A DNA stretch of 64,000 nucleotides from Pseudomonadota bacterium. Its GTDB lineage: Bacteria > Babelota > Babeliae > Babelales > CAIQNR01. Location of the stretch: positions 1 to 64,000 of the forward strand of contig JAIYDZ010000005.1 in assembly GCA_027487215.1 (NCBI GenBank). Direction: 5' to 3'. Every line of letters begins with the position of its first letter. The stretch's first letter is position 1. The notes below the pieces were generated by a model. It worked only from the letters and a program-made list of their open reading frames with translations, was not told the DNA's origin and did not search any database. The translations under genes were made by a program, and so were the position numbers. Below are positions 8,547-17,956 of the stretch, one piece after another.

Positions 8547-8996
8547 CTAACGGTTCTTCATTTCACGAGACGTTTCTCGTTTAATATCCCGCTCTTTAAG
8601 TGCCTGTTTTTTATTGGCAGCTTTTTTGTGTTTACACAGCCCAATAAGCACTTTAATTTTACTTTTTGCGTTAAAATAGACTTTAAGGGGAACGAGTGTA
8701 ATACCTTTTTTAGAAATCTCACCAACCAGTTTATGAAGTTCACGACGATGAACAAGAAGTTTGCGGCTACGGCCAGCAAGGTCTTCATCTTTACGATAGG
8801 CTTTTTCATAGGGAGTAATGTGACAGTTTAAAAGAAAAATTTCTGCCCGAGTGATAGTAGCAAATGAACCGGTTAAGTTTACGTGACCAGCACGCAATGC
8901 CTTAACCTCGTCACCCAAAAGCACAATCCCTGCTTCAAGTGTATCGAGTACTTCGTAATCAAAAAATGCTTTTTTATTGTTAGTTATAACTTTCAT
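8547..8996 (-). CDS. smpB: SsrA-binding protein SmpB
   Basis: SmpB binds the tRNA-like part of tmRNA and delivers it to stalled ribosomes. The 149-residue product has the family's landmarks: NKKAFFDYEVLDTLEAGIVL at the start, GDEVKALRAGHVNL, then HITPYEKA, RSRKLLVHRRE, the barrel strand VPLKVYF and a basic C-terminal tail ending in RETSREMKNR, which in the family enters the decoding centre. It sits on the same strand as tmRNA and a short distance upstream, so the two components of trans-translation are linked here. It follows the DUF2062 gene by 15 bp and is probably cotranscribed with it. Confidence 0.97.
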   Translation of the reverse strand: MKVITNNKKAFFDYEVLDTLEAGIVLLGDEVKALRAGHVNLTGSFATITRAEIFLLNCHITPYEKAYRKDEDLAGRSRKLLVHRRELHKLVGEISKKGITLVPLKVYFNAKSKIKVLIGLCKHKKAANKKQALKERDIKRETSREMKNR

Positions 8997-9011
8997 GTAC
9001 CTGCCCTACCC

Positions 9012-9482
9012 CTAAAAAACTGACTGCTGTGCTGAGGATATCATTATTCTATGCATAACGGGATACGCTACAAAGGCGAGAATAATTCCAAGAAGATTTC
9101 CACCCAGAAGCCATGCCCAAAAAGAAACATCGGCAAGCCCTAAATGCGAATGCAAAAATGTATTAAGGGGGGCCATCCATGCTGGATTTACATCAACAAC
9201 AGAAATACCCATATGCCAATGCAAAAGCCAATGACCAAAAAAGTAACCTGATGTATAAATAGGAACCATGGTAAAAGGATTGTTAATAATCCATCCCATA
9301 GAAAGAAGTAACGGCACATTAAGCCGTAACAGAATCCCTGAAATAACAGACATGACCATATGAAGCCCACAAAAGGGAGAAAACGCGATATACACCGCAA
9401 CAGACGTAGCGAACGCCACCTTTTCAGGAGACGACTCATAAGAAAAAACGCTTTTTAAAGCCTGCTTTATACGCGTTATCAT
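9012..9482 (-). CDS. DUF2062 family membrane protein
   Basis: The 156-residue protein begins with a short amphipathic region, then SSPEKVAFATSVAVYIAFSP and GLHM, and the diagnostic INNPFTMVPIY motif around residues 66-76. About four hydrophobic segments are visible. This is the DUF2062 pattern, an inner-membrane family of unknown biochemical role. It lies 15 bp upstream of smpB on the same strand and is divergent from tsaD. Confidence 0.8.
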   Translation of the reverse strand: MITRIKQALKSVFSYESSPEKVAFATSVAVYIAFSPFCGLHMVMSVISGILLRLNVPLLLSMGWIINNPFTMVPIYTSGYFFGHWLLHWHMGISVVDVNPAWMAPLNTFLHSHLGLADVSFWAWLLGGNLLGIILAFVAYPVMHRIMISSAQQSVF

Positions 9483-9647
9483 GGGGCCTCAAATTTTAAA
9501 CGGACAATTCTTTAATTCCTAGTCTAACAGCACTCAGCCCTGGCAACAAGGTGAAGTTATAGCCACCAGCCCAAATCGGTACACTTTTTAAAAAAAATTG
9601 TTTTAAAATCTCTTATTAAGCTTACCTTCAAAGAACCCTCCAGCTAG

Positions 9648-9666
9648 ATTTTATGGCCCATAAAAT
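9648..9666. repeat. inverted repeat in the DUF2062-tsaD intergenic region
   Basis: ATTTTATGG (9648-9656) and CCATAAAAT (9658-9666) form a 9-1-9 palindrome in the 340-bp gap between the divergent DUF2062 and tsaD genes. The shape fits an operator for a dimeric regulator or a small hairpin. The remainder of 9483-9823 shows an open frame running into tsaD but no conserved protein sequence. Confidence 0.35.
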
Positions 9667-9823
9667 AGTTCGCCTCATTTTTATGAGCCTAACCCATTCA
9701 AAAAACAAGCGGTCGGGCAAGAACTATCCCCTTTTGGGCAAAAATGATACATTTAATGACACCTTTGCAGGGGTAAGAGGCAGTAAGGTTACAAAAAGTT
9801 CGTTTATCACGCGAGACATGATC

Positions 9824-10840
9824 ATGAAAGAATGCATTTTAGGAATTGAGACATCATGCGATGAAACTGCAGCTGCAGTGTATGACAGCCAGCGAGGAAT
9901 GCTTTCAAGCGTTCTTTTTTCTCAAATTGAACTTCATAAAAAGTATGGTGGTGTCGTTCCTGAACTTGCCTCACGCGCTCACATTGATAAAATTGATGAA
10001 ATTGTACAAGAAGCGCTTACCGCTGCCAACGTTACGCTTGATGATATTACTACTGTAGGCGTTACGGCAAAACCAGGACTTCCTGGCTCACTTTTGGTGG
10101 GTGCATGTTTTGCAAAAGCAATTGCAGGCTCTACCGATAAAAAAATTATTGCTGTTGATCATCTTGAAGGTCATGCGTTTTCTGCATGCATTGAAAACAG
10201 TATCCCTTTTCCGTTTTTATGCATCACCGCTTCAGGTGGGCACACGAGCATGTACACCATCTCTGATTTTGGAAAGTATCAAACGATTGCAACAACCTAT
10301 GATGATGCCGCTGGTGAAGCATTTGATAAAATTGCAAAACTTCTTGAGCTCGGTTATCCCGGTGGACCGATTGTTGAAAAGCGTGCGACAGAAGAAAACT
10401 TTGTCGATCACTTTAAATATCCCCGCGGTGATCACAAAGATATTAATTTCAGTTTTTCAGGACTCAAAACCGCTGTGCTTTATGATCTGGTAAAGCGCGG
10501 AGCGTATGATCTAAAAACTAAAACATTACTTGATACAAGCGAAGAACTTAAAAACAAAGTCTGTAGTTCTTTACTGGTTTGTATTGCTGATGTGTTTGAA
10601 CAAAAATTAAAAATTGCTCTTGATAAGCATCCTGAAATGAAAGCATTTGCGTTTGTCGGTGGCGTTGCGTGTAACAAATATATTCGTGCTCGACTTAAAA
10701 ACTGGGCAGAAAAAGAGGGACTCAATTTCTTTGTCCCTTCTCCAAAATATTGCACTGACAATGCGGGAATGATAGCATTTGTTGCACATTACATGGCGCA
10801 AAAAGGTCAATTTTCAGAGTTGTCTTTTGATATTTTGTAA
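9824..10840 (+). CDS. tsaD: tRNA N6-adenosine threonylcarbamoyltransferase
   Basis: TsaD, with TsaB and TsaE, transfers the threonylcarbamoyl group to A37 of ANN-decoding tRNAs. The 338 residues match the family length. LGIETSCDETAAAVYD opens the protein, the metal-binding HLEGH lies at about 113-117, followed by ASGGHTS, GEAFDKIAKLL, FSFSGLKTA, GGVACNKYIR and the metal-binding Asp in CTDNAGMIA. The frame is open a further 57 codons upstream to an ATG at 9653, but that extension has no family match; the start at 9824 has GAGA 7 nt upstream and gives the normal N-terminus. An ATG two codons earlier is possible. Confidence 0.95.
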   Translation: MKECILGIETSCDETAAAVYDSQRGMLSSVLFSQIELHKKYGGVVPELASRAHIDKIDEIVQEALTAANVTLDDITTVGVTAKPGLPGSLLVGACFAKAIAGSTDKKIIAVDHLEGHAFSACIENSIPFPFLCITASGGHTSMYTISDFGKYQTIATTYDDAAGEAFDKIAKLLELGYPGGPIVEKRATEENFVDHFKYPRGDHKDINFSFSGLKTAVLYDLVKRGAYDLKTKTLLDTSEELKNKVCSSLLVCIADVFEQKLKIALDKHPEMKAFAFVGGVACNKYIRARLKNWAEKEGLNFFVPSPKYCTDNAGMIAFVAHYMAQKGQFSELSFDIL

Positions 10841-10890
10841 ACCCAGTTAAACCAGAATCTTTAATGGTAGCTACCTTGTTGATGGTTTAA

Positions 10891-10992
10891 TTATTGATTG
10901 TAAGTAACGTGACCATCAAAGAATAGTAGCCTTCTCTGGACATCTAGGATTTTTACAATTTTTTGTATTCTCTGCCAACGCCTTGATTCCAT
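10891..10992 (-). CDS. possible 33-residue ORF in the tsaD-rho gap
   Basis: On the minus strand an ATG at 10990-10992, preceded by an AGAGAGAAAG purine stretch, opens a 33-codon frame (MESRRWQRIQKIVKIL and so on, very basic). It lies just beyond the rho terminator. No family is recognised and it may be chance or a gene remnant. The rest of 10841-11007 holds a TTGATGGT/ACCATCAA inverted repeat and nothing else I can name. Confidence 0.2.
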   Translation of the reverse strand: MESRRWQRIQKIVKILDVQRRLLFFDGHVTYNQ

Positions 10993-11007
10993 AGCTTTCT
11001 CTCTGCT

Positions 11008-11049
11008 AAAAAAAATACACGTCAGTCTTTTTCAAGATTAACATGTATT
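11008..11049 (-). terminator. rho-independent terminator downstream of rho
   Basis: On the minus strand AATACATGT (11041-11049) pairs with ACGTGTATT (11014-11022) over 9 bp including one G-U pair, followed by a run of T opposite 11008-11015. The gene for the factor Rho is itself ended by an intrinsic terminator. Confidence 0.65.
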
Positions 11050-11072
11050 TTCAGATTGATATCTTAAATAAA

Positions 11073-12659
11073 TTACTTTGTTGTGCCGTTACGCTTTGCG
11101 TTCATCGACTCAAAAAATTCTTCATTGGTTTTGTGTTTCTTTAACTTATCAATTAAGAATTCCATTGCTTCTGCAGTATTCATAGCTGCGAGGAACTTTT
11201 GAAGTACCCATACACGCTTTAAATCTTCTTCAGAATGCAATAACTCTTCACGACGAGTACCAGACACAAGCAGATCAAACGCTGGGTAGATACGACGGTT
11301 TGCAAGTTTACGGCTCAGGTGCATTTCCATGTTACCGGTACCTTTAAACTCTTCGTAAATAACTTCATCCATACGTGAACCGGTTTCAACAAGTGCGGTT
11401 GCAATAATGGTCAATGAACCACCTTCTTCAACGCAACGTGCTGCACCAAAGAATCGTTTTGGTCTTTGTAGCGCATGAGCATCAATACCACCAGTAAGAA
11501 CTTTACCTGATGCAGGAGCTGTGGTGTTATAAGCACGAGCAAGACGGGTAATTGCATCAAGCAAGATAACCACATCTTTACCTGCTTCAACTAAGCGTTT
11601 TGCTTTTTCAAGCACCGCTTCAGCAACCTGAACATGACGTTCTGCTGATTCATCAAAAGTCGAGCTGATAACTTCAGCATGCGCACCTTTTACACAACGC
11701 TTCATGTCTGCAACTTCTTCTGGACGTTCGTCAATCAGAAGCACAATCACAAACACCTCAGGATGGTTTGCAATTATTGTTTGCGCAATTTCTTTAAGTA
11801 AAACTGTTTTACCTGCTTTTGGAGGCGCCACAATCAAACCACGCTGACCTTTACCAATGGGGGTAAAGAGGTCCATAATGCGTGTTGAAATATGGTGAGG
11901 TAAGTATTCTAAATTAAATTTTTGAATAGGATGCAAAGGTGACAAGCGATCAAAAAATGGACGCTCGCTTAACTTCGCTGGATCATCAAAGTTAACGGTA
12001 TTAACTTTGGCGAGTGCAAAATATTTTTCATTTTCTTTAGGCTTACGAATAACACCTGCAACAGTGTCACCTGTCCGTAAACCAAAGCGACGAATCTGTG
12101 ATGGAGATACGTATACATCGTCCGGGCTTGATACATAATCAAAACGCGGTGAACGTAAGAAACCAAATCCATCAGGCAATTTTTCAAGTACACCTTCAAT
12201 AACAATTTCTTTATCTGGCTCGCTTTGCATTTCAAGAATATTTTGAATAAGCATACGATGGCTCATCAAACTCGCACCAATCACACCAAATCTGCGCGCA
12301 TAAGAACAGAGTTCCTGCACGTTCATTTCTTCAAGTTGCTCCTTTGCAAGCAGGCGAGATGAAGATTGTGATGATTGTTGTTGTTGGTGATGCTGTTGTT
12401 GACCTTGTTGGTCTTGCATCTGACCTTGTTGCTGACCTTGCTGATGATGAGACGAAGACTGACTAGAGCTCGTACCGCCTCGCGGTCTGCCTGTATTTTT
12501 TCTGTGTGGTGCACGTTGTTGAGAATGCCCACTAGACGACTTTTGATCTGAATCTTTTTGAGGTCGTGGTTTATGCTCAGCAGCAGTTTTTACCACTGCT
12601 TCAACATGCGGCTGCTCCTGTTCAGCAGGCGTAATAATTTTTTGAGAATCCGAGTCCAT
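11073..12659 (-). CDS. rho: transcription termination factor Rho
   Basis: Rho is a hexameric RNA helicase that ends transcription of untranslated RNA. From the preferred start the protein is 528 residues: a low-complexity Gln/Ser/His-rich segment (about 60-100), a Rho N-terminal helical domain (about 102-145), a cold-shock-like RNA-binding domain (about 150-220, with DGFGFLRSP), and the RecA-like ATPase with Walker A APPKAGKT (278-285), LIDERPEEV, and [11 protein letters not shown]. The ATG at 12657-12659 has AGAGG five bases upstream. A GTG at 12747-12749, also with an AGG nearby, would add 30 non-conserved residues. The Gln-rich insertion makes the protein about 110 residues longer than E. 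coli Rho. Confidence 0.96.
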   Translation of the reverse strand: MDSDSQKIITPAEQEQPHVEAVVKTAAEHKPRPQKDSDQKSSSGHSQQRAPHRKNTGRPRGGTSSSQSSSHHQQGQQQGQMQDQQGQQQHHQQQQSSQSSSRLLAKEQLEEMNVQELCSYARRFGVIGASLMSHRMLIQNILEMQSEPDKEIVIEGVLEKLPDGFGFLRSPRFDYVSSPDDVYVSPSQIRRFGLRTGDTVAGVIRKPKENEKYFALAKVNTVNFDDPAKLSERPFFDRLSPLHPIQKFNLEYLPHHISTRIMDLFTPIGKGQRGLIVAPPKAGKTVLLKEIAQTIIANHPEVFVIVLLIDERPEEVADMKRCVKGAHAEVISSTFDESAERHVQVAEAVLEKAKRLVEAGKDVVILLDAITRLARAYNTTAPASGKVLTGGIDAHALQRPKRFFGAARCVEEGGSLTIIATALVETGSRMDEVIYEEFKGTGNMEMHLSRKLANRRIYPAFDLLVSGTRREELLHSEEDLKRVWVLQKFLAAMNTAEAMEFLIDKLKKHKTNEEFFESMNAKRNGTTK

Positions 12660-12805
12660 AACAACCTCTGTTTCCTGTTTTAAAATAGTATTATCGTGTC
12701 CTTTTTCCAAGACAAATCCTCTCTTTGAACAACTATAAGTCTCTGACACTTACCTACTAAAGAAAAACGTATTTTAGCTACGATACACGCCTGAGAACGC
12801 TCTGT

Positions 12806-13666
12806 TTAACGTCGCAAAAGCAACATTATAGGACTTGCCATGTATATAGAAGAGTAAGTACCAACAATGATGCCAAACAATAAGGTAACCGATAAATTAC
12901 GAAGCGATTCGCCACCAAACACAACCAACGAAACTACAACAAGTGCCGTTGAAAAACTGGTAAGCAATGTTCTACGTAATGTCTGATTAATACTTACATC
13001 AACAATGTGACTTTCTGATTGACCACGCATTTTTACAAAGTTATCTCTAATGCGTGCAAAAATAACAATCGTATCGTTAATTGAATATCCTAATGTTGCC
13101 AAAATAGCAGACACCACATTAGGAGAAATTTCACGTTGGGTAATAGCAAACAGTGCTAAAATAGCAAGCACGTCATGAATAAGAGCAACTACTGCGCCAA
13201 CCCCAAACGAGATTGACCAGAAACGCATTGCTATATAACCCATCATGAGCAAGAAACATAAAATAAGACCCAAGAGAGAGTTCCAACGCAACATGTCACC
13301 AACACCGGCACCAATTGCATTAACTTCAGTAATCTCTACCTGCGCACCGTCTATATTTTGCTCAAAAGAATCTTTAATTTTTTGAGAGAGACCACTCGCG
13401 TCATTAGAAAATTCTTGGACACGCACCGCAAGTTCCTGAGGGCCAAATTCACGAATAACCGCATTTGTAAAGCCAGATTTTGTTAATGCGTTCTTAATAA
13501 CTTCAGAACCATAAGGGTTATTTGTCTTTAAACGAACCTGCGTTCCACCGGTAAAATCTACACTGTAATGAAACCCACCGTTTTGAACATATGCAACTAC
13601 ACCAGCCAAAATAAACAAAATAGAAACGGCTCCGCAAAGCACGCGATACCTCAGAAAACTGATCAT
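12806..13666 (-). CDS. secF: protein translocase subunit SecF
   Basis: SecF works with SecD to draw proteins out of the Sec channel using the proton gradient. The 286-residue protein has a first membrane helix, a periplasmic domain opening with VDFTGGTQVR, and five more helices including the conserved GYSINDTIVIFARIRDN stretch. The ATG at 13664-13666 is chosen because GGAGA lies 7-8 nt upstream; a start nine codons earlier lacks a ribosome site. secD is not adjacent, although the two are usually paired. Sec-dependent export matters here given the many signal peptides in the window. Confidence 0.95.
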   Translation of the reverse strand: MISFLRYRVLCGAVSILFILAGVVAYVQNGGFHYSVDFTGGTQVRLKTNNPYGSEVIKNALTKSGFTNAVIREFGPQELAVRVQEFSNDASGLSQKIKDSFEQNIDGAQVEITEVNAIGAGVGDMLRWNSLLGLILCFLLMMGYIAMRFWSISFGVGAVVALIHDVLAILALFAITQREISPNVVSAILATLGYSINDTIVIFARIRDNFVKMRGQSESHIVDVSINQTLRRTLLTSFSTALVVVSLVVFGGESLRNLSVTLLFGIIVGTYSSIYMASPIMLLLRR

Positions 13667-13733
13667 TGTCTTCTCTCCAAAGATAAAGTCCATAATAAGG
13701 ACAATTGCTTAGCCACTTAATAACTCTTAAGAA

Positions 13734-13762
13734 GTATTACCATGTTTTAACTGACTAAGCAA
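13734..13762 (-). promoter_or_regulatory. possible promoter for secF
   Basis: On the minus strand TTGCTT (13757-13762), a 17-nt spacer and TAATAC (13734-13739) lie about 68 nt before the secF start, in the rpmA-secF gap. Confidence 0.4.
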
Positions 13763-13771
13763 AATGATGAT

Positions 13772-14035
13772 TTATAAGGGGGTACCAGGAACCACAGAAA
13801 CAAACTTTCTTCCGTTTCTACCGTAGTGAAACTTCACAAAACCTGCTCCAATAGCGAACAAAGTGTCATCTTTGCCTCTACCTACTGCTACACCTGGATG
13901 AAACTTGGTTCCGCGTTGGCGAACAATAATTTCACCACCAGTAACTTCTTGACCAGCATATAATTTGACACCTAAGCGTCTACCAATACTGTCGCGACCA
14001 TTGGACGTCGAACCACCAGTTTTACTCGTTGCCAT
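13772..14035 (-). CDS. rpmA: 50S ribosomal protein L27
   Basis: L27 sits near the peptidyl transferase centre and helps place tRNA. The 87-residue sequence is canonical: [20 protein letters not shown], then [21 protein letters not shown] and [18 protein letters not shown]. Many bacteria encode L27 directly after L21, but no L21 gene is adjacent here. The N-terminus begins directly with ATSKT, so there is no sign of the cleaved N-terminal extension seen in Firmicutes. A good promoter lies about 105 nt upstream. Confidence 0.97.
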   Translation of the reverse strand: MATSKTGGSTSNGRDSIGRRLGVKLYAGQEVTGGEIIVRQRGTKFHPGVAVGRGKDDTLFAIGAGFVKFHYGRNGRKFVSVVPGTPL

Positions 14036-14137
14036 GGGAAATCCTTATGCATATTTGCCGAAAATAGATTTGATTTAAGCTCACTTCTGCAAATATTTTG
14101 AATGTATTTTAAAGAAGTATTTTGATTTACGTTTTTT

Positions 14138-14166
14138 ATTATGACACCCGCAATTATAAAAGTCAA
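14138..14166 (-). promoter_or_regulatory. promoter of rpmA
   Basis: On the minus strand TTGACT (14161-14166), a 17-nt spacer and CATAAT (14138-14143) make one of the best sigma-70 matches in the window. The start codon is about 100 nt downstream, leaving a leader long enough for regulation. Confidence 0.65.
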
Positions 14167-14196
14167 TAACGCCGCCCCATAGGGCTTATATGTCGA

Positions 14197-14964
14197 CTAA
14201 TTACCCAATTGCTCGGTCCATTCTTTAAGCTGAGCCTGCCACTGATCGTCTTTCATGTGCACTCGAGCCCACTCTGAAAGAGATACCGGGAAGTGCGGAA
14301 GAGCCAGTTTTAAAAGGGCTTTTGCGTAATCTCTAATCTCAGATTGCGCTCCATGACCAAGCCTTAACTGTAAAAAGTTCATGAGCGAGCGAAGGTTACA
14401 GGTATAAATATATTCTGTATAGGTCGCTACCGGTAAAACCGCACGGGCCTGTTCACGACACACTCCAGCCTCAAGCAAAGTAGTGTACTGCTCATATGAA
14501 ACATCAAGAGCTTTTTTATAGATTTCAACCAGCTTTGCATCTTCAAAAGCACCAAACGATGATTGCTTGTTTTGCTCGTCCTGAAGGCGCCATTTTTGAG
14601 GAATATAAAATTCGGTAGCCACTTTTACGTAGCGATAGCTGATTTCATTATAAGAGTTCATGCGGTGGCGCATCCACTGGCGTGCAACAAAGATAGGTGC
14701 CTTAATGCGAAATGAAAGTTGGTTGTGCTCAAAAGGACTTGAGTGGTTGTGCTCCATCAAAAAGCTAATAAGCTTTCTGTCGCGCTCACTCATTTCTCCT
14801 GATACACGACCATACGAAACGCGCGCAGCGTTTGCTATATCAAGATCGGTTCCTGATACACGAAGTAGCTCAACAGAACTTAAACCATCCTGAAGTGGAT
14901 CAAGTTTTTCTGCATGTTGTGTCCAGGTGACCGATGATGTTCCTGTTACTTTTTTTTGTTCCAT
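14197..14964 (-). CDS. thyX: flavin-dependent thymidylate synthase
   Basis: ThyX makes dTMP from dUMP using FAD and methylenetetrahydrofolate. The ThyX signature RHRxxSxNExS appears as RHRMNSYNEIS, followed by SYRY; HNHSSPFEH and the C-terminal LRLGHGAQSEIRDYA are also typical. The start at 14964 has AAGGAG five bases upstream and begins 14 bp after the polA stop codon; a TTG eleven codons earlier is less likely. It forms a likely operon with polA, joining DNA precursor supply and repair synthesis. Confidence 0.96.
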   Translation of the reverse strand: MEQKKVTGTSSVTWTQHAEKLDPLQDGLSSVELLRVSGTDLDIANAARVSYGRVSGEMSERDRKLISFLMEHNHSSPFEHNQLSFRIKAPIFVARQWMRHRMNSYNEISYRYVKVATEFYIPQKWRLQDEQNKQSSFGAFEDAKLVEIYKKALDVSYEQYTTLLEAGVCREQARAVLPVATYTEYIYTCNLRSLMNFLQLRLGHGAQSEIRDYAKALLKLALPHFPVSLSEWARVHMKDDQWQAQLKEWTEQLGN

Positions 14965-14978
14965 TGCAACTCCTTGAA

Positions 14979-17690
14979 TTATTCTAGTTCTTTCCAATTG
15001 CTGCCTGAAGCAGTATCAACAACCAAAGGCACGCGCCATGAGACTACAGACTCTAACTCACGTTTTACAATAACTCGTGTTTTTTCAAGATCTTCTTGAG
15101 CAACACTCAATAAAATTTCATCATGTATTTGTAAGAGCATATGCGCATCTACATCACTACTTTTAAGGGCTTGCGCAACTTTGATCATGCCACATTTCAT
15201 AAGTTCTGCAGCTGTTCCTTGTGCAACGGTATTGACCGCAATGCGCTTTCCGAGCTCTGCAAGATTTCTATTTTTTTCATTGATGATTGCAACATCGCGC
15301 TTTCTGCCATAAAGCGTTGTTACAAATCCATCTTGTTGCGCTTGCGCAATCACGCCATCCATCCACGCCCTTACACGAGGATAATGTTCAAAGTATGCAT
15401 CAATATATTTCTTGGCATCTTTTTGCGCAATACCCAGATCTTTTGCAAGCCCAAACGGAGTAAGACCATATAAAATACTAAAGTTAATTCGTTTACCAAC
15501 GGTTCGTTGATGCTTAGTAACATGATCAAGCGGTACTTCAAAAAGACCTGAGGCCGTTTGCGCATGAATGTCATGACCTAATAAAAACGCTGCAATCAAC
15601 GCCTCTTCTTGTGAAAGATGAGCAAGCACTCGCAACTCAATTTGAGAATAATCTGCTGAGAGAAATACTCTGCCTGGTTCAGATTGAAATGCCTGACGAA
15701 CAGCACCACCAAATCCTTCGACCGGAATATTTTGTAAATTAGGATCAGAGCTTGAAAGACGTCCGGTAGTTACACGGTTTTGACTATACGTGGTGTGAAT
15801 GCGCCCTGTTTCAGGATTGATGTACGTAGGCAACGCATCAATGTAAGTACTTTTTAATTTAAACAGTTCGCGATACTGTGCAATGTATCCCGGCACTGGA
15901 TGATCTTTAGCAAGTTCAACAAGCACTTCGTTGTCAGTTGAATAGCCTGTTCCTTTTGCACTCTTTTTTTTACGCGGTAATTTTAAATAATCAAATAACA
16001 GAAACTCAACCTGCTTTGGTGAATTTAAATTAATATCACTTACCTCTGTTCCTAAAAAAGCACGAATGGTTGAATGCAGGTCCTCAAGCTGTTTGCACAC
16101 GAGCAGGTCAATTTGGCCAAGTATGCTCTTGTCACAGTAAATCCCGCGCGCTTCCATGTCACACAAAATCTGCATCGTGGGAATTTCAAGTTCATAATAT
16201 AAAGATTCAACAGCATGTTCTTTTAAAAGTTGCTTCATAATTGGATAGAGCTTTAATGTTTGATGAGCATCGGCAGCCGCATACTCAACTGCTTCAACCA
16301 AAGGAACCTGCCCAAAATGATGACGTTTTTTTTCAGTAACCATCTGATCAAACGTTAACATAACTTCATCAAGATAATGCTGTGAAGCTGCTTTAAGTGT
16401 CGCTTTTTGCCAATCAGGCTTTACCAAAGTAGTTGCAAGCATGGTATCAAACACTGGCCCTTTAGCGGTAATACCATAATGACGCAAAACCAGTTGATCA
16501 AACTTTGCATGATGCGCAATGCTGGTAATTGTTTCATCTTCAAAAAGAGGTTTTAGAAGTTTAATAACCAGCTCTCGTGAAAGTTGTGGTTCTGTTGTTT
16601 CGTGTCCGCAGGGGATATAGAAAGACTCACCCTCCTGATAACACAAAGAAATGCCCACCATGTTCATCTGTAAAGGACTTAACCCATCCCCTTCAGTGTC
16701 ATAGGCAAAAACTTTTCGTGCACAAATTTCTGAAATAACAGTTTTTAATTCCTGCTCATCTGTTACAAGTTTAAAGGCATAGCCCTTTTTGCTTACCGCA
16801 TTTGCCGCATCATGAGCACTGATTGCAGGAGCTGCATGAAGCTCTTTTAAAAAACTTTTAAAAGCAAGTTGCTCAAAAAAAGCGCGCCCTTTATGCCATT
16901 GCGCAGAATTAAATGCAAGCTGCTCAGCTGTTGCATCAATTGGGTGCGTTTGTAATAAAAATAATTTTTCACTTAAAAATGCGTCTGCCTTGTGTGTTTC
17001 AAGCAACATGCGCATTCTACTTTTTTCAATTTTATCAAGATTGTTATAAAGATCGGTGAGCGAATCAAACTGACTGACCAGTTCAAGTGCAGTTTTTTTA
17101 CCAACTCCTTTTACACCGGGAATGTTATCCGAAGTGTCACCCACAAGCGCAAAATAGAAAGGAGTTTTTGTCGGTGCAAATCCCATGTTAGCGGTATACT
17201 TTTCAACATCAATCCATGCATCTTTAAAGGTATCAAACATGCCAATACCATCTTGAAGCATCTGGCCCATGTCTTTATCAGAGGTCACCAGTACAACATT
17301 TCCACCCTCTTTACGCCATGACATTGCAAGCGAGTACATCAGATCATCCGCTTCAATTCCTTGCTGTGCTATCTGATGGAGTCCAATCATGTCTGCAAAA
17401 TGCAGAATTAACTCTTTTTGAGAAAACAGATCACTAGGTGGTGCTTGACGCGTTGCTTTATAGTCAGGAAACATTTCATGTCGTGTTGTTTTGCCCTTGC
17501 TATCCCACACTAACACCATATGTTCTGGCGCGTGTGCATCAATAAGCTTTTTTATCATTTTACAAAAACCATAGACCGCATGGACAGGCTCTCCTTGTGC
17601 AGTATGCAAAGGACGTAGCCCATAATAAGCACGATATAAAAATGAAGAACCGTCTATTAAAAATAATGTTTTCTGCTTATCGCTATGCAT
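14979..17690 (-). CDS. polA: DNA polymerase I
   Basis: Pol I fills gaps and removes RNA primers. The 903-residue protein has all three domains: an N-terminal 5' nuclease (LFLIDGSSFLYRAYYG; GVKGVGKKTA), a 3'-5' exonuclease with intact DEDDy residues (DTEGD, AHHAKFDQL, YAAADAHQ), and a polymerase with motif A DYSQIELR, motif B KRINFSILYG and motif C QIHDE. The proofreading residues are kept, unlike many reduced genomes. The ATG at 17688-17690 follows AAGGA by 6 nt; a start 20 codons earlier has no family match. thyX follows in the same operon. Confidence 0.97.
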   Translation of the reverse strand: MHSDKQKTLFLIDGSSFLYRAYYGLRPLHTAQGEPVHAVYGFCKMIKKLIDAHAPEHMVLVWDSKGKTTRHEMFPDYKATRQAPPSDLFSQKELILHFADMIGLHQIAQQGIEADDLMYSLAMSWRKEGGNVVLVTSDKDMGQMLQDGIGMFDTFKDAWIDVEKYTANMGFAPTKTPFYFALVGDTSDNIPGVKGVGKKTALELVSQFDSLTDLYNNLDKIEKSRMRMLLETHKADAFLSEKLFLLQTHPIDATAEQLAFNSAQWHKGRAFFEQLAFKSFLKELHAAPAISAHDAANAVSKKGYAFKLVTDEQELKTVISEICARKVFAYDTEGDGLSPLQMNMVGISLCYQEGESFYIPCGHETTEPQLSRELVIKLLKPLFEDETITSIAHHAKFDQLVLRHYGITAKGPVFDTMLATTLVKPDWQKATLKAASQHYLDEVMLTFDQMVTEKKRHHFGQVPLVEAVEYAAADAHQTLKLYPIMKQLLKEHAVESLYYELEIPTMQILCDMEARGIYCDKSILGQIDLLVCKQLEDLHSTIRAFLGTEVSDINLNSPKQVEFLLFDYLKLPRKKKSAKGTGYSTDNEVLVELAKDHPVPGYIAQYRELFKLKSTYIDALPTYINPETGRIHTTYSQNRVTTGRLSSSDPNLQNIPVEGFGGAVRQAFQSEPGRVFLSADYSQIELRVLAHLSQEEALIAAFLLGHDIHAQTASGLFEVPLDHVTKHQRTVGKRINFSILYGLTPFGLAKDLGIAQKDAKKYIDAYFEHYPRVRAWMDGVIAQAQQDGFVTTLYGRKRDVAIINEKNRNLAELGKRIAVNTVAQGTAAELMKCGMIKVAQALKSSDVDAHMLLQIHDEILLSVAQEDLEKTRVIVKRELESVVSWRVPLVVDTASGSNWKELE

Positions 17691-17739
17691 GCCACTTCCT
17701 TCTACACAAAAAGCAACGAATATAAAGTTACAACGGTGC

Positions 17740-17767
17740 TTGACGACCACTTAGTGCTTGATACACT
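17740..17767 (+). promoter_or_regulatory. promoter of the first exported GNAT gene
   Basis: TTGACG (17740-17745), a 16-nt spacer and TACACT (17762-17767). The transcript would carry a leader of about 180 nt before the GNAT start at 17957. It lies in the divergent gap with polA. Confidence 0.6.
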
Positions 17768-17956
17768 TGTAGTATACGATTAACAATAAAGCTGTACAAT
17801 TTAACGTTCACTCAAGCTGTGTAATCTGCTGTGTTCTTAGACTGGTCTTACAACACTCCCTTCTTTATTAAACTGTTTCTTATTTTTGATCTAAAAGTTT
17901 CTTACGTGATCTGCTCTTTTTTTACTATTGTCCACTTAATGTGGCGGGGGTTTTTT

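Noticed and set aside
9653-9823. 57-residue N-terminal extension of TsaD
   Set aside because: It lacks any family similarity and the internal start at 9824 gives the normal TsaD N-terminus and length.
14660-14893. 77-codon plus-strand ORF opposite thyX
   Set aside because: It is the complement of the conserved ThyX motif region and has no independent support.
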